From positions 11,415,501 through 11,479,500 of the forward strand of contig NC_091971.1 of the NCBI RefSeq assembly GCF_036711975.1: DNA of 64,000 nucleotides. Direction: 5' to 3'. Shown one piece after another: positions 59,070-64,000 of this stretch. The position numbers and the translations under genes are program-made. This stretch comes from Onthophagus taurus (Eukaryota; Arthropoda; Insecta; Coleoptera; Scarabaeidae). The notes beneath the pieces were generated by a model. That model worked only from the letters and a program-made list of their open reading frames with translations, was not told the DNA's origin and searched no databases. Numbering within the stretch: position 1 is the first letter of the stretch; every line of letters starts with the position of its first letter.

Positions 59070-62000
59070 GTAGCTGCTATTGACAGAAAAGAATTTGTTT
59101 TCAGTTTTATTTTTGACTAAGTTATTTCCTTTCATAAATTAAAATTTTATACTTATTTATAATTCATGCACTCACACATACACACGTTCAACGCAGCAGA
59201 CGCATAAATCTATGCGGCGAGATCGTAAAATTAACGATACATGAATTTCAAAACGGCGCAATTAGTTCTTTTATAGCCTAATTCCTAAGTCGGTAGACGG
59301 TTTATCCGTCAAAATGATGAATACCAACTGAAGCTTTTAAACTTTGTCTCTGTCACTTTTCCTGTCACTCGATACGCTTGTAAATTAGTGTGAGTAAAAT
59401 TATCATTTATATTTCGACGAAAAATGTCGTTCCAAATAATTTAATATCGCGACGAAATGAACCTATTAAAAAAAATCTTTAACTTATTCTTAATTCATCC
59501 TCAAAAAATTAAAGTAAAATTTCAAATTTAACACCCCAACATCCCATAAACTAATGATGTCGAACAGATGGCAACACGTGTTAATTAACACTATACCGGA
59601 ACACTTCGACTTCTTAAAACCGTTTGATGTCCTTTCGGCACGCACAGCGGCGGTTTTTGACTATTACTATTCGAAACTTCAGGTGACCAGATGCGGGACA
59701 CTTGAGCGAGAGGACCCCGAAAACATCATCAATCAGACGACACTTCCCAATCGGACGCCCCAAAAACGTGAAATATGGCCATAAACGACCGGCAGTGGGC
59801 AGGACTACCACTAATTCTAATCAATTCGTCTACTTCCTGACCTCGTAAAGCTGTTCTTTCAACTAAAAACAAACCGTAAATTCGCATTTCGAAATCTTCC
59901 ACGTGTCAAAATATAGAAAAAAAACTTTTAAAACGTTTTTTTAGGGTTACTTTTTTGGTGTATAATTCGATACCGGGAAGTTGGATAATTCGAAGTAAGG
60001 CCGAACCATAAAAAAAGCGAAAGAATTTTGATGAATAATTAAGTATTTTTACTTAATCGCTTGGTCCGGTAATTATGTCATACGGGAATTTCAGGCGGGT
60101 TCATGGGCGAGTTTCTTTAATTGTCACTAACGGGTTTTAACTTGAGAATTTAAGTTTTCGCCAAAATTGAGCTTTAATTAATCCTTTTTTACTAAATTAT
60201 TTGATTATATGTGATGTACAGGAATAGGAAATATCTCTTTACACTAAAAGTAGTAATGACAACATTACGTCCGCACATAATTTATCGTACAATACTTGAT
60301 TTATGCAAAGATTAGTTAGCTTCGTGCAACTCCTTAACTGGATTCGTAGATACACACCAGCTTTAGCATGTGGGTATATATCAAATCTTTGTTGTGAATA
60401 CCTATTATAGAGAATCTCCTTAATAATACATTTAGTGTCATACCGAGGTGCTTGGTAGCACTACTATGCAACTTAACTTGATTATTAATTATTAGTATGT
60501 TTTAGCCCAGGTATGATAAGTTAATAGAGCTAAAGTCACCCTTGGATGTTAAATTGGCCACATCCTTAATGTACAAAACTTGAATAACAAATATCTTACC
60601 AAGAATTCTGGTTCTTTAAAAATTTATACTCATTACTCATTGTAAAAGATTTTTTGCCAAATCTTTGCACATATTAACTTAATACACCAAGTTTGTGTAA
60701 AGAAGGTACTAAATTAATTAATTTAGTTGGGTATAAGGATGGAAGGAATTCTAATCCGCATAGATAGAAGAATGTCCAACTAATTTTGAGTAAGTATTGT
60801 AGCTTTAACTGCTTCAAAAGATTTTCATTTTGAATTGGTACCAATGATTGCAAAGTTGTGATTTTGGAATTTATTTTAGTATCTGATCATTAGTTATCTT
60901 ATATCAAATAGATATTAGTAACTCAGAAATTCAGTCTACAAGAATGATTTGGATCTGTTTAAGAAAGCATCTGAGATATTAATACCAGGTTTACTTGAAA
61001 TCCAGATTTTGTTAGTAAATAACTAAAGATATTAGATATCACATCGTAAAATTCAGCAGAAAAGATACTCTTAGTCATCCCGTGAATTTATAGGAAGGAT
61101 ATAATGACATTAAAATAGTTATTGATTTACTCCAACATCACGAATACCTTTAGGTGATTTGCATGGATCTCAAAATGGAGAGCTTTCTTTTATCTACACC
61201 AAGAAATTGTAACTATAAAATTAAAAAAGTAGAATATATGTCAAGTAATGTTAATAATTGCATCTCAAACTTCATAAATCATAAGTAGATGATGACAGTA
61301 AAGCTGCATCAGAGCTGTTTTAAGTTCTAGTGTAAATTTAACATACTCAATTTATTAAGTATATGGTACTTGCAAAATTTTAGCATTCAAACAACATACA
61401 GAACTTATGGAACTAGATCAAATCATGACAGAAAACATGACAAGAAGGGTGTCAAATTGAATTCTAGATGGAAATTAACTTTGTGATTGAAAGATGTTAT
61501 CATAAATTAACATACTTGAGATAAATTTTGTTATTAAATTAGGGATACCTAATTAGGGATTGATAATCAGTTGTTATCCCGAATTCTGCAATCACAAATT
61601 TGTGATTTTCAAAGAATATAAGATCCAAAAGGACAAATTTGTGCTTTCAATATTTCAGATGTCAGTCTCCAGTTATTGCCTAAACCCAAGTTTGTAAGTA
61701 CTATATAAAAATGAATGAAAAGTATATCAATAATGGATATTCACATACGAATGTCTGGACTGTGTTTAGCCGCTTCCCTAAAGCATTCATCATCATTTTT
61801 TATAGAGTAATCATGTTATCTATCTGTTGTACCACTGTTATTATAAGATAATTGGTGTTCAATTCGAATTTTTAGAAGCATTTAGACATTTGATGTCCCA
61901 ATTTTTTTGTCATAAAAATGCAAATTCAATGTAGCTAGTAAAATGAGAGTATGATTATATGAGACAATGATGAATGAGGCGGGGAAACCTTGTGACTGGT

Positions 62001-62285
62001 AACTTGCACTAAAAGATCAGACGATGTTTTACATGAAACAATAGTACAATACAAGTATGGTACCTATTCACATCGTGGACCAACCCCACATTGTATCACT
62101 ACAATTAAGGAGATGTTACATCAAAACTAGCCATAGCATTGGATGAAAAGCAAATGCCTTCATCACTTGGCCTCAGGTCTTATCCCCTTTGATTGTTATT
62201 TATGACGGCAAGATTTAATATAATTCAGATATTCTTAAGTTGGAGGTAATGCTTCTCCGCTTGTTTCTTCAACATATTTATGTTT
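59070..62285. other. Intergenic downstream of vg, no gene seen
   Basis: Long AT-rich stretch with no coding signal beyond short open frames. A 76-codon frame at 59554-59784 has no recognisable features. No tRNA-like or clear transposon structure was found. Confidence 0.5.
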
Positions 62286-63126
62286 AAATGATTAACGTTA
62301 TTGTTATGATACCAAATCTTCTTGACACAAAAATAAAATTGTACATAGCTGAGATGGTTCCACCAGTAGCAAACAAACATAGGAGGATACCTTTTCATTT
62401 AAGACCACAAGTAGAAGAAGAAATAAACTGATTGGAAAAACAAGGAACTATCGAAATTGCAACAGGAGAAACACCTATAGTAATTGTAGCAAAAAGAGAA
62501 ACAAGCAAATTTAGAATTTGTGTAGACATGAAGTTATATCACTTTTAAATGGAACAACAAAGTTCTCTGAAATTGACCTCAATGAAGGTTATCACCAATT
62601 AACTTTAAACGAAAAGTCACGATACATAACAGCAGCTGAAATATTTTAAAATAAGTGTTAACAGGAATAAACGGTGTATTAAACATCATATATGTGATGA
62701 TATTCTAGTTTTTGGACAAACTCAAGTCGAACATGACAAAGTCCTAGAAAAAGTACTTGAACGATTTCATACAAACAATCGAACAATTAATGTAAAAAAA
62801 ATGTGTATTTAACACCGATAAGATTAAATTCTTCGGATACATATTTGCAGATAGAATATATCCAGTTCCTGAAAAAGTAGAGAGCATATTAAACTTGAAA
62901 TCACCGCAAGATCAACAACAACTGAGAAGTTTTCTAGGAATGATAACGTACGTAGGAAAATTCCTTCCTAATTTATCAAGCAATACAAAAATTCTGCGGA
63001 AATTAATATCAAAGTTAGGAAAATGGATTTGGACTAACGAACATCAACAATCTTTTCAGTTCCTAAAGAAACAATTAAGTTGTGCTGACAAATTAGCTTA
63101 TTATGACATACTCAAAGACCTACCTT
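62286..63126 (+). mobile_element. Gypsy-like pol fragment
   Basis: Plus-strand frames give EMVPPVANKHRRIPFHLRPQ, TPIVIVAKRETSKFRICVDM, FSEIDLNEGYHQLTL, then KIKFFGYIFADRIYPVPEKV, LRSFLGMITYVGKFLPN and FLKKQLSCADKLAYYD, the RT-to-RNase H part of Gypsy pol. The YVDD-type active-site segment is damaged, and there are internal deletions and stops. It ends directly at the palindromic repeat at 63127. Confidence 0.85.
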
Positions 63127-63372
63127 AGCCGTCTTTAGAGACTTGCGGTAAACTCAAATGTTTCTAGTTCTCGGTCTAGTGTTGGTTCCACTTTTACACT
63201 AGCACTATCACTAAAACTAACAAGTCCTAGAACTAGAATCATTCGGGTTTAGCAGTCTTGAGAGACGTGCGGCTAAACTAAATTGTGGTATATTTTTATT
63301 GAACGAAAAGTAGAACTAGCACTAGACCTAGAACCAAAACATTTGGGTTTAGCCGTGCATCTCTTAAGACTT
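63127..63372. repeat. GGCTAAACCC palindromic element, two units
   Basis: Two units of the same family as in vg intron 3: AGCCGTCTTTAGAGAC, then TTTCTAGTTCTCGGTCTAG to CTAGAATCATTCGGGTTTAG, then GAGACGTGCGGCTAAAC to TTTGGGTTTAGCCGTGCATC and CTTAAGAC. It abuts the Gypsy fragment. Confidence 0.8.
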
Positions 63373-64000
63373 CCAAAAACTCAGGATTATCATAATGACG
63401 TTACCTTTTTCCAAGCAAAACTTTTCATTCATACATTACGAGTTATATGAAATTCCTGGTATAAGAAATCGTGCATTTTTCCAGTATGTTAAAGACAATT
63501 AAGAACAATATCTTAGTAATTTGTAAATACAATGTGTGATACGTCATCGATACAATTATAAGGTCCGGTAGAAAAAGGATATAAAATACAAGTAGTTGGA
63601 GAGATGGTCGACGGTATTCTATGGTAATCCGGTACTAATAGGATACGGTACGAAGTCCTGTCGGCGGCGTTGTCCTTCGGCGGCCGCCATCCGCTTCTGA
63701 CAGCGCGTTCTTCATCCGTGTTCCCTTGTTAACAATTGATACAGGGGCCGAGCTCTTCCTTGACAAGTGTCGGCGACTTTCCCGTCGACATTCTAGTCTC
63801 CCTATCTTGCGACCCGAAGCCGTGCATCTTATGCTAATCGCGCAGCTCGATCGAAGATCGGAATAAATCATTTCGGTACGGTCACCCGAAAAACGACCGG
63901 AGATTTCTAGGATAATAGAAATTAAGGGAAAAACTCGAAGTTGTCGACGACAACGGGAGGCGCGGGGTAACGTCCTTAAGACAATTCCACTTATCGTTTG
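63373..64000. other. End of window: GC-rich segment, function unknown
   Basis: From about 63540 the composition shifts to higher GC (CGGCGGCCGCCATCCGC and similar) without a convincing coding frame or splice sites. It may be a promoter or regulatory region of the next gene outside the window. Confidence 0.3.

Overview
The window is a stretch of an AT-rich insect nuclear genome, probably a beetle. The case rests on four spliced insect-type genes with short 50-62 bp introns beside multi-kilobase repeat-laden ones, GT-AG junctions I could place by hand, and a full vestigial (vg) wing-selector gene. The beetle call is inference from overall character; no sequence here proves the order. I found no bacterial, CRISPR or phage content.

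Layout. (1) 178-7493, minus strand: an eleven-exon PDZ protein of the Zasp66 type (muscle Z-disc). Its sixth intron holds a 3.9 kb element with inverted ends, almost entirely filled by about 22 monomers of a 174-bp satellite in a six-monomer higher-order pattern. (2) 8.1-10.7 kb: decayed retroelement fragments (RTE-like and Gypsy-like). (3) 11469-13255, plus strand: an intact five-exon CYP4-family cytochrome P450 with a TATA box. (4) 13.7-15.6 kb: two Jockey/R1-like fragments, one split by a tRNA-derived SINE with a 12-bp target duplication. (5) 16595-21387, minus strand: a four-exon SENP1/Ulp1-type SUMO protease with an intact catalytic tetrad; its large intron holds a foldback element. (6) 21966-24357: inverted copies of a GGCTAAACCC/TCTAGTTCTAG repeat enclosing RTE-type reverse transcriptase pieces. 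(7) 30165-58581, plus strand: vestigial, five coding exons spread over 28.4 kb and encoding 282 residues, including the TONDU (TDU) Scalloped-binding motif. (8) 59-64 kb: vg 3' end, a long gene-free AT-rich stretch, a Gypsy pol fragment and another copy of the palindromic repeat.

The genes do not form a pathway. Zasp66 belongs to muscle sarcomeres, the P450 to oxidation of small lipophilic molecules, Ulp1 to SUMO processing and removal, and Vg is the transcriptional coactivator of the TEAD factor Scalloped in wing development. The vg introns contain several GC-rich islands that contrast with the AT-rich surroundings and are reasonable places to look for enhancers. They also hold at least seven different transposon relics.

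The most unusual material is repeat biology: the satellite inside a TIR element, the palindromic GGCTAAACCC family that recurs at three sites and brackets RT cargo at one of them, and a TTAA-flanked MITE sitting exactly in the palindrome centre of a copy of that family.
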